Notes: generated from the sequence alone by a model not told the origin. A DNA stretch of 64,000 nt from Mycolicibacterium tokaiense (GCF_010725885.1 NZ_AP022600.1:4402001-4466000); one strand, 5' to 3'; counted from the stretch's first letter, positions 18,025 to 27,058 are shown. Program-made: numbers and translations.

Positions 18025-20685
18025 TTGGCTACACCGCTGTCCGCCCCCGGGTCGTTCGGCGGCCGGGAGGCCGGTGGGCTGGACCCGGACGGTCTGCTCG
18101 CCAGTTACCGCGACGCGCGGGCCCAGCAGCTGCTGTTCCCCCTCAACCAGACTCCCGCCACTGGGTACGACGAATTCGTGGACCCGGTGGGCAACGTCCG
18201 CCAGACGTGGCGTGAGCTGGCGCGGGTGCTCGGGGACCGGGGCCGGGCCGGGCTGGACCGGCTGCGCACCGACGTCCGCAGCCTGGTGGACAACGACGGC
18301 ATCACCTACATCCAGCTCGACAGCGACGGCGAGGCGGTGACGCTGGATCCCGACGGCACCGCCGAGCCCGGTCCGTGGTACCTGGATGCCATCCCGCTGC
18401 TGGTGTCCCCGGCGGACTGGGAGGTGCTGCAGGCCGGCCTGGTGCAGCGCTCGCGCCTGCTCGACGCGGTCCTGGTGGACCTCTACGGCGACCGGAAGTC
18501 CATCACCAGCGGCGTGCTGCCGCCGCAGCTGCTGTTCTCCCACCCCGGGTATCTGCGGGCGGCCCGCGGTATCGCAGCGCCGGGCCGGCACCAGCTGTTC
18601 CTGCACGGCTGCGACGTCAGCCGCGCCGGATCCGACGGGTACCTGGTGAACGCCGACTGGACCCAGGCACCGTCGGGCGCCGGGTACGCCCTGGCCGACC
18701 GGCGGGTGGTCGCCCACGCCATCCCGGATCTCTACGAACGCATCGCGCCGCGGCCCACCTCACCGTTCGCCCAGGCGCTGCGGCTCTCACTCATCGAGGC
18801 CGCGCCCGAGGCGGCCGAAGACCCGGTGGTGGTGGTGCTGAGCCCCGGCATCCACTCCGAGACCGCCTTCGACCAGGCCTACCTGGCCTCGGTGCTGGGT
18901 TTCCCGCTGGTGGAGAGTGCCGATCTGGTGGTTCGTGACGGGGCCCTGTGGATGCGCTCACTGGGCACCCTGAAGCGGGTGGACGTGGTGTTGCGCCGCG
19001 TCGACGCCGAGTACGCCGATCCGCTTGACCTGCGGGCGGATTCGCGCCTGGGCGTGGTGGGCCTGGTGGAGGCGCAACGGCGCGGCTCCGTCACCGTGGT
19101 CAACAGCCTGGGCAGCGGCATCCTGGAGAGCCCGGCGATCCTGCGGTTCCTGCCGGAGCTGGCCGAGCTGCTGGTGGGGGAGACGCCGCTGCTGCCCACC
19201 GCGCCGATGTACTGGGCCGGGATCGACGCCGAACGCTCCCACCTGCTGACCCACCTGGACAGCCTGCTGATCAAGAGCGCCACCGGCGAGGCGCCCATCG
19301 TGGGGCCGGCGCTGTCGGCGGCGCAGCGGGCGGCGCTGGCCGAGCGCATCAACGCCACCCCGTGGCAATGGCTCGGCCAGGACCTGCCGCAGTTCTCCTC
19401 GGCCCCCACCGACCACTACCCGGGCGGACTGTCCGCGGCAGGGGTGGGGATGCGGCTGTTCGCAGTGTCGCAGCGCGGCGGTTACGCCCCGATGATCGGC
19501 GGCCTGGGATATGTACTGGCTCCCGGCGCCAGCGCCTACAAACTGAACAGCGTTGCCGCCAAGGACATCTGGGTGCTGCCATCCACCAGGGCTGCCGCCG
19601 AGCGCACCGCCGGCCTGCCCACGGTGTCGGCGTCGGGCACCCGGGCGGTCAGCTCGCCGCGCGTGCTGTCGGACCTGTTCTGGACCGGGCGCTACGCCGA
19701 GCGCGCCGAACTCATGGCGCGGCTGCTCAACGTCACCCGCGAACGGTTCCACGAATACCGGCACCGCCAGGACCTCGATGCCAGCGAGTGCGTCCCGGTG
19801 CTGCTCTCGGCGCTGGGCGACATCACCGGCACCGACACCGGCACCGACGGGGACAAGGCGGAGATGATCGCCGTCGCGCCCACCACGATGTGGCTGCTGA
19901 CCGCCGACCGCAGGCGCCCCGGCTCCCTGGCCCAGTCGATCGAACGGCTGGGGCTGGCGGCCCGGGCGGTGCGCGACCAGATGTCCAACGACACCTGGAT
20001 GGTGCTGGCCACCGTCGACCGGGCGGTGCTGCACTCCTCGGACTCACCACCGGACTCGCACCTGCGCGGGGACGCCGAGATGGCCTCGGCGCACGCCAGG
20101 ACGCTGCAGGGGATGCTGGCACTCTCGGGGGTCGCCGCCGAGTCCATGGTGCACGACGTGGGTTGGCTGATGATGGACATCGGCAAACGGATCGAGCGCG
20201 GCTTGATGCTGGCCGCATTGCTGCGCAGCACCATGACGACCGTGCGGGCCCCCGACGCCGAGCAGACCATCACCGAGGCCACCCTGGTGGCCTGTGAATC
20301 CGCGGTGATCTACCGCCGCCGCAACCTCGGCAAGGTCAGCGTGGCTGCGGTGGCCGAGCTGCTGCTGTTCGACGCCGAGAACCCGCGGTCGCTGGTGTTC
20401 CAACTGGAGCGGCTGCGCACCAACTTGCGAGCCCTGCCCGGGGCGTCGACGTCGTCGCGCGCGGAACGGCTGGTCGACGAGATCAGTACCCGGCTGCGCC
20501 GGCTGGACCCCGACGACCTCGAGGACGTCGGTCCCCAGGGACAACGCAGTGAACTCGCCGGCCTGCTGGACGCGGTGGTGGCCGGGCTGCGCGAACTGTC
20601 CGGCGTGATCACCGCCACCCAGTTGTCGCTGCCCGGCGGCATGCAACCCCTGTGGGGTCCCGACGAGCGCCGGGTGATGCCGTGA
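18025..20685 (+). CDS. Circularly permuted ATP-grasp + alpha-E domain fusion (Rv2567 type)
   Basis: A TTG start at 18025 follows AGAGAGAAGAG and gives 886 residues; the frame is open farther upstream but that part lies inside the preceding gene. Residues ~1-530 are a type 2 circularly permuted ATP-grasp (DUF404/DUF407): FVDPVGNVRQTW, DAIPLLVSPADWEVL, LLDAVLVDLYGDRK, SPGIHSETAFDQAYLA, RRVDAEYADPLDLRADS, then SVAAKDIWVLPSTRAAA. Residues ~545-886 are an alpha-E domain: SDLFWTGRYAERAELMARLL and LMMDIGKRIERGLML. ATP-grasp enzymes ligate a carboxylate to an amine; alpha-E domains accompany them and may hold the substrate. It is followed by a GTGA-overlapping transglutaminase gene. Confidence 0.9.
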   Translation: MATPLSAPGSFGGREAGGLDPDGLLASYRDARAQQLLFPLNQTPATGYDEFVDPVGNVRQTWRELARVLGDRGRAGLDRLRTDVRSLVDNDGITYIQLDSDGEAVTLDPDGTAEPGPWYLDAIPLLVSPADWEVLQAGLVQRSRLLDAVLVDLYGDRKSITSGVLPPQLLFSHPGYLRAARGIAAPGRHQLFLHGCDVSRAGSDGYLVNADWTQAPSGAGYALADRRVVAHAIPDLYERIAPRPTSPFAQALRLSLIEAAPEAAEDPVVVVLSPGIHSETAFDQAYLASVLGFPLVESADLVVRDGALWMRSLGTLKRVDVVLRRVDAEYADPLDLRADSRLGVVGLVEAQRRGSVTVVNSLGSGILESPAILRFLPELAELLVGETPLLPTAPMYWAGIDAERSHLLTHLDSLLIKSATGEAPIVGPALSAAQRAALAERINATPWQWLGQDLPQFSSAPTDHYPGGLSAAGVGMRLFAVSQRGGYAPMIGGLGYVLAPGASAYKLNSVAAKDIWVLPSTRAAAERTAGLPTVSASGTRAVSSPRVLSDLFWTGRYAERAELMARLLNVTRERFHEYRHRQDLDASECVPVLLSALGDITGTDTGTDGDKAEMIAVAPTTMWLLTADRRRPGSLAQSIERLGLAARAVRDQMSNDTWMVLATVDRAVLHSSDSPPDSHLRGDAEMASAHARTLQGMLALSGVAAESMVHDVGWLMMDIGKRIERGLMLAALLRSTMTTVRAPDAEQTITEATLVACESAVIYRRRNLGKVSVAAVAELLLFDAENPRSLVFQLERLRTNLRALPGASTSSRAERLVDEISTRLRRLDPDDLEDVGPQGQRSELAGLLDAVVAGLRELSGVITATQLSLPGGMQPLWGPDERRVMP

Positions 20686-21593
20686 GCGTGTTCCCTCCCG
20701 CCCGCTGCTACCGGGTGACGCACCAGACCACGTACCGGTACTCCGATGTGGTGACCAGTTCCTACGGGCGCGGCTTCCTGACACCCCGCGACACGGTGCG
20801 CCAGCGCTGCCTGTCCTACGGGCTCGACATAGATCCGGCGCCGGCCGACAGCTCGATCAGCCGGGACGTCTACGGCAACATCAGCTCCTACTTCCACGTG
20901 ACGACGCGGCACGACGTGCTCACGGTGACGGCCGGGTCCGTGGTCGAGGTGGATGCGCCACCACCGTCGCTGTACCGCGCGGGCGCCGCGGCGCAGCCCT
21001 GGGAAGAGTCCCGGCCGGTGGGGGTGGACGGGGCGCTGGCCGCGGAGTTCACCCTGGACCTGCGTCCGCCGGAGATCACCGCAGCGGTGCGGGAATACGC
21101 CGCACCCAGCTTCGCCCCGGGCCGGCCGTTGATCGACGTGCTCGATGATCTCAACGCCCGCATCTTCACCGACTTCACCTACCGCTCGGGGTCCACCACG
21201 GTGTCCACGCAGGTCGCCGAGGTGCTCGAGGCCCGGGAAGGGGTGTGCCAGGACTTCGCGCGGCTGGCCATCGCATGCCTGCGCGCCAACGGGCTGGCCG
21301 CCACGTACGTCTCCGGATACCTGGCCACCGACCCGCCGCCGGGCAAGGAGCGGATGGTCGGCATCGACGCCACCCACGCCTGGGCGGCGGTGTGGACACC
21401 GCAGGGCGACTGGCTGGGGCTCGATCCCACCAACGACCAGATGGTCGATGAGCGTTACATAATCGTGGGTTGGGGTAGAGACTACGCGGATGTCCCGCCG
21501 CTGCGGGGCATCATCTACACCGATTCAGAGAGCAGTGTGATCGACGTGGCCGTGGATGTGGCACCGATGCAGGGGGAAGTCCTCGATGCGTGA
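20682..21593 (+). CDS. Transglutaminase-like cysteine protease family protein (Rv2569 type)
   Basis: A GTG start at 20682 overlaps the preceding stop by 4 bp (GTGA) and gives 303 residues. The N-terminal domain starts CYRVTHQTTYRYSDVV. The core has a complete triad: GVCQDFARLAIACLRANGL (Cys189), DATHAWAAVW (His232) and GLDPTND (Asp248). The family includes peptidases and amide-bond-forming enzymes of prokaryotic peptide-modification systems; the substrate is unknown. No signal peptide is visible. The tight overlaps on both sides, including 8 bp with the zinc peptidase gene, indicate one co-translated unit. Confidence 0.9.
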   Translation: MSVFPPARCYRVTHQTTYRYSDVVTSSYGRGFLTPRDTVRQRCLSYGLDIDPAPADSSISRDVYGNISSYFHVTTRHDVLTVTAGSVVEVDAPPPSLYRAGAAAQPWEESRPVGVDGALAAEFTLDLRPPEITAAVREYAAPSFAPGRPLIDVLDDLNARIFTDFTYRSGSTTVSTQVAEVLEAREGVCQDFARLAIACLRANGLAATYVSGYLATDPPPGKERMVGIDATHAWAAVWTPQGDWLGLDPTNDQMVDERYIIVGWGRDYADVPPLRGIIYTDSESSVIDVAVDVAPMQGEVLDA

Positions 21594-22659
21594 CTTCTTG
21601 TGTCCCAACTGCGGACAGCATCTGACCTTCGAGAACTCCGTCTGCCTGTCGTGCGGCAAGCCGGTGGGCTTCTCCCTCGACGACATGGCGATGCTGGTGA
21701 TCGCCTCGGGCGAGGAGGCCGAGCAGAGCGGTGCCGTGGATGCCCGCCAATTCCGGCTGTGCGCCAATCTGCACGTCGCGCAGTGCAACTGGTTGGTGCG
21801 GCTGAACCCCGCCAGCACCGTCCAAGGGGAGTTGTGTGCGTCGTGCCGATTGACCCGCACCCGGCCCAACGACAGTGACACCACCGCGCTGGCCCAGTTC
21901 GCGGTGGCCGAAGGCGCCAAACGCCGGCTGATCGCCGAACTGCACGAACTCAAACTCCCGATCGTGGGCCGCGACGCGGACCCCGACTTCGGGCTGGCGT
22001 TCGACCTGCTGTCCAGCGCGATGGAGAAGGTGTTCACCGGGCACGAGAACGGGGTCATCACACTCGATCTCGCCGAAGGTGACGACGTGCACCGTGAGCA
22101 ACTGCGGATCTCGATGGACGAGCCGTACCGCACCCTGCTCGGCCATTTCCGCCACGAGATCGGGCACTACTACTTCTACCGCCTGATCGGCACCTCTGCG
22201 GCCTACCAGCAGCGGGCCCAGGAGCTGTTCGGCGATGCCGAGGCCGATTACCAGGCGGCGTTGGACCGGCACTACAGCGAGGGCGCCCCGGCCGGCTGGG
22301 AGGACAGTTTCGTGTCGTCCTACGCCACCATGCATCCGGCAGAGGACTGGGCCGAGACCTTTGCCCACTATCTGCACATCCGCGACACCCTGGACACCTC
22401 GGCGGCGTTCGGCTTCGCGCCCGCGGGGGCGACGTTCGAGCGACGGGCCTTGGGGCCCAGCGGTTTCGACACCATGATCGACATGTGGCTGCCGCTGGCG
22501 TGGGGGCTGAACATGGTGAACCGGTCGATGGGCCGCGATGACCTGTACCCGTTCGTGCTGCCCGCCGCGGTGCTGGAGAAGATGCGCTTTGTGCATCAGG
22601 TGATCGACGAGGTCACCTCCGACCCGGCCAAGCTGGCGGCGGCGAGCGCGGCCGGCTAG
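21586..22659 (+). CDS. Putative zinc-binding metallopeptidase (DUF2248-type, Rv2568 type)
   Basis: ATG 21586 overlaps the preceding gene by 8 bp; the product has 357 residues. The N-terminus is a zinc ribbon, CPNCGQHLTFENSVCLSCGK, followed by a second cysteine cluster (FRLCANLHVAQCNW and LCASCRLTR). The peptidase site is FRHEIGHYYFYRL, with HExxH at His190-Glu191-His194. The downstream PAEDWAETFAHYLHI may give the third metal ligand. The final helices match the family. It is the last gene of the cluster with the two transglutaminases and the ATP-grasp/alpha-E protein, so it may process their product. A 61-bp tandem repeat begins at its stop codon. Confidence 0.86.
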   Translation: MRDFLCPNCGQHLTFENSVCLSCGKPVGFSLDDMAMLVIASGEEAEQSGAVDARQFRLCANLHVAQCNWLVRLNPASTVQGELCASCRLTRTRPNDSDTTALAQFAVAEGAKRRLIAELHELKLPIVGRDADPDFGLAFDLLSSAMEKVFTGHENGVITLDLAEGDDVHREQLRISMDEPYRTLLGHFRHEIGHYYFYRLIGTSAAYQQRAQELFGDAEADYQAALDRHYSEGAPAGWEDSFVSSYATMHPAEDWAETFAHYLHIRDTLDTSAAFGFAPAGATFERRALGPSGFDTMIDMWLPLAWGLNMVNRSMGRDDLYPFVLPAAVLEKMRFVHQVIDEVTSDPAKLAAASAAG

Positions 22660-22800
22660 CCGGGTCGACGAGGCGGCGACGAAGGAGCCGGGGAGAGAGG
22701 GCCCGGCTACGACGTCCTAGCCGGGTCGACGAGGCGGCGACGAAGGAGCCGGGGAGAGAGGGCCCGGCTACGACGTCCCAGCCGGGTCGACGAGGCGGCG
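22658..22800. repeat. 61-bp tandem repeat, about 2.3 copies, each with an AGCCGGG/CCCGGCT hairpin
   Basis: Units begin at 22658, 22719 and 22780; the third is cut off after about 21 bases. The first two are nearly identical over 61 bp. Each contains an inverted pair, AGCCGGG (22658-22664) and CCCGGCT (22702-22708), repeated at 22719-22725 and 22763-22769. The array fills the whole gap between the convergent zinc peptidase and alcohol dehydrogenase genes, starting on one stop codon and ending 3 bp short of the other. Confidence 0.92.
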
Positions 22801-22803
22801 CCG

Positions 22804-23985
22804 TCAGGGCTTGAGCATCATCTTGATGGCGCCGTCCTGCTTCTTCTGGAAGATGTCGTAGGCGTGCGGGGCCTCCTCCAGCGGCAGCACGTGGGAGGCG
22901 AAGGTGTCGACCCCCAGCGGATCGGCATCGGTGAGCAGCGGCATGATGTCGTCCACCCACTTCTTGACGTTGGCCTGGCCCATCCGCAGCTGGATCTGCT
23001 TGTCGAACAGCGTCAGCATCGGCAACGGGTCGGCCATGCCGCCGTACACCCCGATCAGGGAGATGGTGCCGCCCCGGCGCACGGCGTCGATGGCGGTGTA
23101 GAGAGCATCGAGTCGGTCCACGCCGGCATTCTCCATCAGGGGTTTGGCCAGCGCGTCGGGCAGCAGACCGCTGATCTGCTGAACGGCCTTGGTCACCGGC
23201 GAGCCATGTGCCTCCATGCCCACCGCGTCGATCACCGCATCGGTACCACGGCCCTCGGTGAGATCGCGGATCGCGTCACCGACCGGACTGTCCAGGGAGC
23301 CGGCGTTGATGGTCTGGATGCCTCGCGCGGCCAGTCGTTCCAGCCGCTCCGGCACCAGATCCACGCCGATCACCTGATACCCCAGGTGCGCGGCGATCCG
23401 CGCCGCCATGTCGCCGATGGGGCCCAGGCCCAACACCGTCACCGAACCGCCGTCCGGGATGCCGGCGTAGGCCACCGACTGCCACGCGGTGGGCAACACG
23501 TCGGACAGATACACAAAACGCGAATCCGGCGGGCCATCCGGCACTTTGATGTGGGTGAACTGGGCCTGCGGCACGCGCAGGTATTCGGCCTGACCGCCCG
23601 GCACCTGGCCGTAGAGCTCGGAGTAGCCGAAGAGCGCGGCGCCCATGCCCTGATCGCGGACCTGGGTGGTCTCGCACTGGGTGTAGAGCTGCTGATCACA
23701 CATGAAACAGCTGCCGCAGGAGATCTGAAAGGGGATGACCACCCGGTCACCGACCTTGAGATTGGTCACCGACGAACCGACCTCGGTGACGATCCCCATC
23801 GGTTCGTGTCCCAGGATGTCACCCGGCTTCATGAATGCGCCGAGCACTTCGTAGAGATGCAGATCCGACCCGCAGATGTTGGTGGCGGTCACCTCGATGA
23901 TGGCGTCGGTGCTCTCCACGAGGATGGGGTCCGGCACCGTCTCGACGCGGACATCTCGCTTGCCTTGCCATGTCACTGCTTTCAT
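22804..23985 (-). CDS. Zinc-dependent alcohol dehydrogenase (MDR family, formaldehyde-dehydrogenase-like)
   Basis: This 393-residue protein has the medium-chain dehydrogenase plan. The catalytic zinc ligands are in NICGSDLHLY and ILGHEPMGIV. The structural zinc loop is CGSCFMCDQQLYTQCE. The Rossmann motif is VTVLGLGPIGDMAARIA, followed by IGVDLVPERLE (the acidic residue favours NAD). The C-terminal ...EAPHAYDIFQKKQDGAIKMMLKP is usual for glutathione-independent formaldehyde dehydrogenase-like members. It oxidises an alcohol or aldehyde; the substrate is not readable. It lies 9 bp after a CHAD remnant on the same strand. Confidence 0.9.
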   Translation of the reverse strand: MKAVTWQGKRDVRVETVPDPILVESTDAIIEVTATNICGSDLHLYEVLGAFMKPGDILGHEPMGIVTEVGSSVTNLKVGDRVVIPFQISCGSCFMCDQQLYTQCETTQVRDQGMGAALFGYSELYGQVPGGQAEYLRVPQAQFTHIKVPDGPPDSRFVYLSDVLPTAWQSVAYAGIPDGGSVTVLGLGPIGDMAARIAAHLGYQVIGVDLVPERLERLAARGIQTINAGSLDSPVGDAIRDLTEGRGTDAVIDAVGMEAHGSPVTKAVQQISGLLPDALAKPLMENAGVDRLDALYTAIDAVRRGGTISLIGVYGGMADPLPMLTLFDKQIQLRMGQANVKKWVDDIMPLLTDADPLGVDTFASHVLPLEEAPHAYDIFQKKQDGAIKMMLKP

Positions 23986-23994
23986 GGCGGATGC

Positions 23995-24375
23995 CTACCC
24001 CGGCATCGGCCAGGCAAACACGGTACCGGCTGTGACGGCCATGCGGTGCAGCTGCTCCCGCGCCACCACCGTGTCCTGGTGGTCACCCAGAACGCTCTGA
24101 ATCTGCTTGAACCGCTTGATGGTTCGCTTGTCTGCGGTCACCTCGGCGCCGTAGCGGGCGCGCCTGGCCGCCTTGCGGGCGCGGTGCAGCAGCGCGTCGT
24201 GTCCGCTGCCGGTCACGGCGTCGGCCAGTCGGCGCGCCGCGATGCGTTCGGCCTTGCATGCCCGCCTGGCCAGAGCCTTGCCGGTGACCGTGGACCGGAG
24301 CGGAGCCGTCCGCCGCCACCGGGTCAGCTCCACCGGGCGCACCTTGTCGGCGCTGACACCGAGATCGGCGATCAC
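23995..24375 (-). pseudogene. CHAD domain remnant (C-terminal piece, truncated at both ends)
   Basis: About 126 residues from GTG 24375 resemble only the last part of a CHAD domain: LLHRARKAARRARYGAEV followed by KRFKQIQSVLGDHQDTVVARE. The conserved N-terminal half of CHAD (HQMRVATRRLRS-type motif) is missing. Upstream the same frame runs on as a proline-rich stretch with no homology and no convincing start. The C-terminus stops at AWPMPG, short of the usual end. CHAD domains bind polyphosphate, often beside a CYTH phosphatase domain, but none is here. A relic is the best explanation; a small functional protein is not excluded. Confidence 0.6.
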
Positions 24376-24575
24376 ATCGCTCTCGACGGGGCGGGGCTGG
24401 GCTGGAGGCTGCAGACCAGGGCCAGGGCGTGGAGATGGGGTTCGGCTATGTACTGCGGCTACCCGGGACCTCGGGGGCCAAACAGCCGCAGCGGAGGTCT
24501 CACGGCGGTCACGATCGGGCGACCGGCGGTGTGGCGCTGCGTCGGGCGGGCGGCCCGGTTCGTAGCATCGCCGCC

Positions 24576-25418
24576 GTGACAGATCGCTATGGAACCGACG
24601 TGCTGGCCGACAATCCGCACCAACGCCGCAAGGTCCGTGCCGTCGAGACGGCCGTCGAGATGGGCATGGTGCTCGAGGACGTCACGTCGGGGTTCGTCGG
24701 CGCCGTCGTCCGGGTGGAGTACGGCCGGATGGACCTCGAGGATCGGCACGGCCGCCGTCGCGGCTTCCCGGTGGGGCCGGGCTACCTGCTCGACGGCAAG
24801 CCGGTGATCCTCACCCCGCCGCGCAAGGCCGCACCCGTCGCGCCCACCCGCACCGCCTCCGGTTCGGTTGCCGTGCAAGGGGTTCGGGCCCGCACCGCGA
24901 TAGGCGGCCGGATCTACGTCGAGGGCCGACACGACGCCGAGCTGGTCGAGCAGGTCTGGGGTGACGACCTGCGCATCGAAGGTGTGGTGGTGGAGTACCT
25001 CGGCGGGGTGGACGACCTGCCCGCGCTGGTGGCAGAGTTCGCACCCGGGCCCGGTCGGCGCCTCGGCGTGCTGGTGGACCACCTGGTGACCGGATCCAAG
25101 GAGTCGCGCATCGCCGACGCGGTGCGCTCGGGCCCGCACGGCGAGGACGCGCTGGTGGTGGGCCACCCCTTCGTCGACATCTGGCAGGCAGTCAAACCGG
25201 CGCGGGTGGGGTTGACGGCGTGGCCGACGATTCCGCGCAGCATCGAATGGAAACACGGCATCTGCCAGGCGCTGGGCTGGCCGCATGCCGACCAGGCCGA
25301 CATCGCCCGGGCCTGGCAGCGGATCCGGTCCCGGGTGCGTGACTGGAACGACCTGGAGTCGGCGCTGATCGGGCGGGTGGAGGAACTGATCGACTTCGTG
25401 ACCGCACCCGGGCAGTGA
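24576..25418 (+). CDS. DUF3097 family protein
   Basis: GTG 24576 (MTDRYGTDVLADNPHQRRKV) gives 280 residues; the frame is open upstream to 24429 without homology. Conserved blocks include RGFPVGPGYLLDGKPV near residue 68, GGRIYVEGRHDAELVEQVWGDDLR near residue 110 (a toprim-like IYVEG..D..LV pattern), GVLVDHLVTGSKESRIA near residue 163, and the C-terminal AWPTIPRSIEWKHGIC. These identify the actinobacterial DUF3097 family. The VEG..DAEL and LVDH segments recall the Toprim/OLD nuclease core, which would suggest a nucleic-acid role. That is inference. It lies 51 bp ahead of rarA on the same strand. Confidence 0.82.
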   Translation: MTDRYGTDVLADNPHQRRKVRAVETAVEMGMVLEDVTSGFVGAVVRVEYGRMDLEDRHGRRRGFPVGPGYLLDGKPVILTPPRKAAPVAPTRTASGSVAVQGVRARTAIGGRIYVEGRHDAELVEQVWGDDLRIEGVVVEYLGGVDDLPALVAEFAPGPGRRLGVLVDHLVTGSKESRIADAVRSGPHGEDALVVGHPFVDIWQAVKPARVGLTAWPTIPRSIEWKHGICQALGWPHADQADIARAWQRIRSRVRDWNDLESALIGRVEELIDFVTAPGQ

Positions 25419-25469
25419 GCGGCCGCCCGGGATCGCGGTGCGTCCGCCCAGCGTGGTAATCCTGAACCC

Positions 25470-26804
25470 GTGTCCGACAGTTTGTTCGATCTGACGGGCC
25501 CGGAGCCCGCACGCGGGTTGGGGCCGGTGGAGCCTGCGCCGAACGCGCCGCTGGCGGTCCGGATGCGGCCCCGTTCGCTCGATGAGGTGGTGGGTCAGCA
25601 GCATCTGCTGGGCCAGGGCTCGCCGCTGCGCCGGTTGGTCGACGGCTCCGGAGCCGCCTCGCTGATCCTCTACGGACCGCCCGGCACCGGCAAGACCACG
25701 CTGGCGTCGTTGATCTCGAACGCCACCGGCCGTCGTTTCGAGGCGTTGTCGGCGCTGTCGGCCGGGGTCAAAGAGGTGCGGGCGGTGATCGATGTGGCCC
25801 GGCGCTCGGCGATCCACGGCGAGCAGACCGTGCTGTTCATCGACGAGGTGCACCGGTTCTCCAAGACTCAGCAGGACGCGCTGCTGGCGGCGGTGGAGAA
25901 CCGGGTGGTGCTGCTGGTGGCGGCGACGACGGAGAATCCGTCCTTCTCGGTGGTGGCGCCGCTGCTGTCGCGGTCACTGATCTTGGCGTTGCAGCCGTTG
26001 ACGGCGCAGGACATTGCGACCGTGCTGCGCCGTGCCATCTCCGATCCCCGCGGCCTGGGCGGTGCCGTTGCGGTCGACGACGACGCGGTGGACCTGATCG
26101 TGGCGCTGTCGGCCGGCGACGCCCGCCGCGCCCTGACGGCGCTGGAGGTGGCCGCCGAGACGGGGGAGCGGGTGACCGTGGAGGTCATCGAGCAGTCCCT
26201 GGACAAGGCCGCGGTGCGCTACGACCGTGACGGCGACCAGCACTACGACGTGGTGAGCGCGTTCATCAAGTCGGTGCGCGGCTCCGACGTCGACGCCGCA
26301 CTGCACTACCTGGCCCGCATGCTGACCGCGGGCGAGGACCCACGCTTCGTGGCGCGGCGGCTGATGATCCTGGCCAGCGAGGACATCGGCATGGCCGATC
26401 CGACCGCTCTGCCCACCGCGGTGGCCGCCGCCCAGACGGTGCAATTGATCGGCATGCCGGAGGCGCAGCTGACGCTGGCGCACGCCACCGTGCACCTGGC
26501 CACCGCTCCGAAGTCGAACGCCGTGACCACGGCTTTGGGGGCGGCGATGGCCGATATCCGGGCCGGTAAGGCGGGCCCGGTGCCGGCGCATCTGCGTGAC
26601 GGGCATTACTCCGGAGCTGCGGCGCTGGGCCATGCGCAGGGCTACAAGTACTCCCATGACCACCCCGATGGTGTTGTCCCGCAACAGTATCCGCCAGACG
26701 AGCTGGTGGGGACGGACTATTATCAGCCGGTCCCGCGGGGTGCCGAGCGGGAGATCTCCACCCGCGTCGAGCGGCTGCGCGCCATCATCCGCCGCCCGCG
26801 CTGA
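25470..26804 (+). CDS. rarA: Replication-associated recombination protein A, AAA+ ATPase (RarA/MgsA)
   Basis: The 444-residue protein starts at GTG 25470. The AAA+ core carries [17 protein letters not shown], Walker [13 protein letters not shown] (near residue 70), Walker [17 protein letters not shown], sensor 1 AATTENPSF and the arginine-finger region LLSRSL. The C-terminal MgsA tetramerisation domain follows, with [31 protein letters not shown] and [16 protein letters not shown]. RarA acts at stalled replication forks and resembles clamp-loader subunits. The M. tuberculosis equivalent, Rv2559c, is likewise near alaS. Length and motifs are normal. Confidence 0.95.
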   Translation: MSDSLFDLTGPEPARGLGPVEPAPNAPLAVRMRPRSLDEVVGQQHLLGQGSPLRRLVDGSGAASLILYGPPGTGKTTLASLISNATGRRFEALSALSAGVKEVRAVIDVARRSAIHGEQTVLFIDEVHRFSKTQQDALLAAVENRVVLLVAATTENPSFSVVAPLLSRSLILALQPLTAQDIATVLRRAISDPRGLGGAVAVDDDAVDLIVALSAGDARRALTALEVAAETGERVTVEVIEQSLDKAAVRYDRDGDQHYDVVSAFIKSVRGSDVDAALHYLARMLTAGEDPRFVARRLMILASEDIGMADPTALPTAVAAAQTVQLIGMPEAQLTLAHATVHLATAPKSNAVTTALGAAMADIRAGKAGPVPAHLRDGHYSGAAALGHAQGYKYSHDHPDGVVPQQYPPDELVGTDYYQPVPRGAEREISTRVERLRAIIRRPR

Positions 26805-26825
26805 GTCGTGGCGAACCTGCCCGCG

Positions 26826-26991
26826 GCACACATGTGTGCTCAGCTCGGGCGCGGCGGCGTGTTGCGCGGTAAACCGCACAGTTGTGGGGTGTGGCGGCTT
26901 CACGCCGGGCACACATGTGTGCTGAGCTCGGCTGCGGCGGCGTGTCGCGGAGTAAACCGCACAGATGTGGGCTGGCGCGTCAGGCAACGGT
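26826..26991. repeat. Two 83-bp direct repeats, each starting with a perfect 14-bp palindrome
   Basis: Units 26826-26908 and 26909-26991 lie head to tail. Each starts with the perfect palindrome GCACACATGTGTGC (26826-26839 and 26909-26922). Both contain GGCGGCGTGT and GTAAACCGCACAG at matching offsets; the last third is more diverged. The repeats fill most of the gap between rarA and the terminator of the GlsB-like gene and do not look coding. Confidence 0.88.
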
Positions 26992-27016
26992 GAAGAATCA
27001 AGGGTTGACACAAGAA

Positions 27017-27058
27017 GATCCCGGCCGACGCACCGGGGAGGGGACGTCGGCCGGGATC
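27017..27058 (-). terminator. Perfect 14-bp stem terminator of the GlsB-like gene
   Basis: Arms 27017-27030 and 27045-27058 are perfectly complementary around a 14-base loop. It lies 12 bp beyond the stop of the minus-strand membrane protein gene and could also end transcripts from rarA. No T-tract. Confidence 0.75.

Noticed and set aside
22657..22800. Possible CRISPR array
   Set aside because: Repeats are tandem with no unique spacers, and no cas genes are in the window.
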